Below the pieces are notes generated by a model. The model saw only the letters and a program-made list of their open reading frames with translations. It did no database searches and had not been told where the DNA came from. A DNA stretch of 64,000 bases from Bacteroidia bacterium (GTDB lineage Bacteria > Bacteroidota > Ignavibacteria > SZUA-365). The stretch is from positions 821,131 to 885,130 of the forward strand of contig JAOSJT010000001.1 in the NCBI GenBank assembly GCA_027493955.1, given 5' to 3'. Both the position numbers and the translations under genes were made by a program. Below are positions 62,770 through 64,000 of this stretch, in pieces. How positions within the stretch are numbered: the first letter of the stretch is position 1; each line of letters opens with the position of its first letter.

Positions 62770-63666
62770 CATCTCATCCGTCGCGGTTATGATCGCGGCT
62801 ATACAACCTTCGACGAGGATACGCAGGCACTGCGCGGCCGTCTGCTCTCGACTGAAACCATGCGCCGCAATCTCCTGCGCTCGGCGCGCGTGCGCTGCTC
62901 CCGCGACGAACTGAGTCACGACATTCTGCACAACCGCATACTCAAGACCACGGTGGTGCAGCTTTTACGGACGTACGGTATCGATGAGAGCATAGCCGCG
63001 AATCTTGTCGATCACCGACATCGCATGCACACCGTGAGTGAAATTCCTCTGTCCGACAGCGTGTTTTCGCGTGTGGTCTTGCACAGAAACAACCTCTTCT
63101 ATGATTTCCTGCTCAAAATCTCGCAATTGATCTTCCATAACCTGCTCCCGGCGGAAGAGCAGGGGCATTACTATTTCCTGGATTTTATCAACGATCAGGT
63201 AAAGATGCGGCTGCTCTTTGAGGAATTCATCCGCAATTTCTACCGTCTCGAACAAAACGACTGGAAGGTGGATCGTGATACCAATGATTGGCAGCTCGAC
63301 GCAGTGACGGAGGATTCCGCCCGCTTTCTGCCCGCAATGCAGACGGACGTGTCCCTCGTGAATCGTCACCGCCGCATCGTCATAGAATGCAAATTCACAG
63401 CCAGCCATTTCCAGCAGCGCTTTGCGCAGTCCAAGGAGACCTTCCGTTCATCGCATATGTATCAGCTCAACGCATATCTTCAGAATCTGCACGACCGTTA
63501 CCCGGAGCAGGAAATCGAAGGAATTCTTCTTTATCCTACCGTGCGCGAATCCCTCCGCCACGAATTCCTGAACAAGCGCGGCCAGCGCGTACGGATATGG
63601 TCGATAGATCTGAATGCTCCGTGGAGGCAGATACATGAGGAGCTGCTGGGGTTGGTTGCACGATGA
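62770..63666 (+). pseudogene. N-terminally truncated McrC
   Basis: From RRGYDRGYTTFDED and ALRGRLL onward this is McrC of the McrBC modified-DNA restriction system, with the PD-(D/E)xK nuclease core (MQTDVSLVNRHRRIVIECKF). The first ~100 residues of a normal McrC are missing, no start codon fits the point where similarity begins (62770), and mcrB is absent. An ATG at 62860 could still yield 268 residues that keep the nuclease half. The break lies ~95 bases after the FISUMP gene. Confidence 0.8.
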
Positions 63667-63720
63667 AGCGAACGGGTACGAACAGAATCGAAATGTTCTC
63701 AACATTTGTAAAGGTACGCC

Positions 63721-64000
63721 ATGAGTGATGTAAGTAATCTCCTCGTCGGCCTTTCCTCACTGATTTGGCCGGTCATCATATTTTATCTGATCATCTGATT
63801 CAGTGGTCCAATCAAGGACATCATCAATACCGCAAAGACCCGGGGCTTCGCAATTAAAGTAGGTGGTACCGAATTGTCTTTCGAAGAAGCGGCGAAGCAA
63901 CAACTCATTCAAATCAACGATCTTCAGAAACAGCCCGTCCGGATTTCGCATGAAGTTGAGGAGTTAAATGAAAATCGGGATGGCGTTCTCCCTCGGAAAG
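63721..64000 (+). pseudogene. membrane-anchored protein with in-frame TGA, cut by window end
   Basis: ATG 63721 (AAAGG upstream) opens MSDVSNLLVGLSSLIWPVII, one membrane helix, then TGA at 63796-63798. The same frame continues without stop to the window end as FSGPIKDIINTAKTRGFAIK, GGTELSFEEAAKQQLIQIND and so on. The arrangement (short membrane anchor, K-x-G-G-x-E-L-(S/T) strand, coiled coil) is that of small anchors that precede receiver- or TIR-type domains in other bacteria. Either a nonsense mutation (TGG to TGA), a sequencing error or readthrough. Confidence 0.6.

Overview
The window looks like a chromosomal segment of a GC-rich member of the Bacteroidota/Chlorobiota (FCB) group, in the direction of Ignavibacteria or Kapabacteria. 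Several large secreted proteins end in type IX secretion (T9SS) sorting domains with NYPNPFNP-like motifs. There are two PorV/PorQ-family outer-membrane proteins, and some promoters carry a TAnnTTTG -7 element as described for Bacteroidetes. The genetic code is standard. The genus assignment is inference.

1-6.9 kb is core metabolism on the + strand: the end of a beta-ketoadipyl-CoA-type thiolase, psd and pssA (phosphatidylethanolamine synthesis), purS and purQ, tatA, gatA, a HAD phosphatase and an M50 membrane protease. 7-12.5 kb is a tight envelope operon: lipoprotein, BNR/FlgD-like secreted protein, two PorV-like barrels and a GT4 glycosyltransferase. A tRNA-Ser(CGA) follows on the minus strand with its own promoter and terminator.

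12.8-33 kb is accessory. It holds a Phd/RelE toxin-antitoxin pair, a giant SBBP/FN3 T9SS protein, a DUF4143 ATPase with a duplicated 3' end and striking tandem palindromes upstream, two further large T9SS proteins, and a tandem pair of mosaic lipoproteins. Between those lipoproteins lies the decayed start of a MazEF-type module whose intact relative follows the second one.

33-49.2 kb contains a small PAS protein, an unusual 599-residue Cys-containing protein, an HTH protein, a five-gene two-component cluster (three sensor kinases, a NarL-type regulator and a lone receiver), a membrane protein paired with a gluzincin-like protease, and a second DUF4143 ATPase. That ATPase is framed by ~157-bp direct repeats and has a 42-bp palindrome running into its start codon.

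49.5-64 kb is a defence-type island with many scars: an HTH/PIN pair between AATCCGCG repeats and a GxxExxY relic; a DUF262 nuclease, a UDG-fold protein and an HNH nuclease in a row; the C-terminal relic of a DNA methyltransferase; an Abi_C protein coupled to a second UDG-fold protein; a HigBA pair; an AT-rich FISUMP-domain secreted protein; an N-terminally truncated McrC; and, at the window edge, a membrane-anchored protein interrupted by an in-frame TGA. The strongest candidate for a new system is the DUF262/UDG-like/HNH row, possibly together with the Abi_C/UDG-like pair, as a restriction system acting on modified phage DNA.
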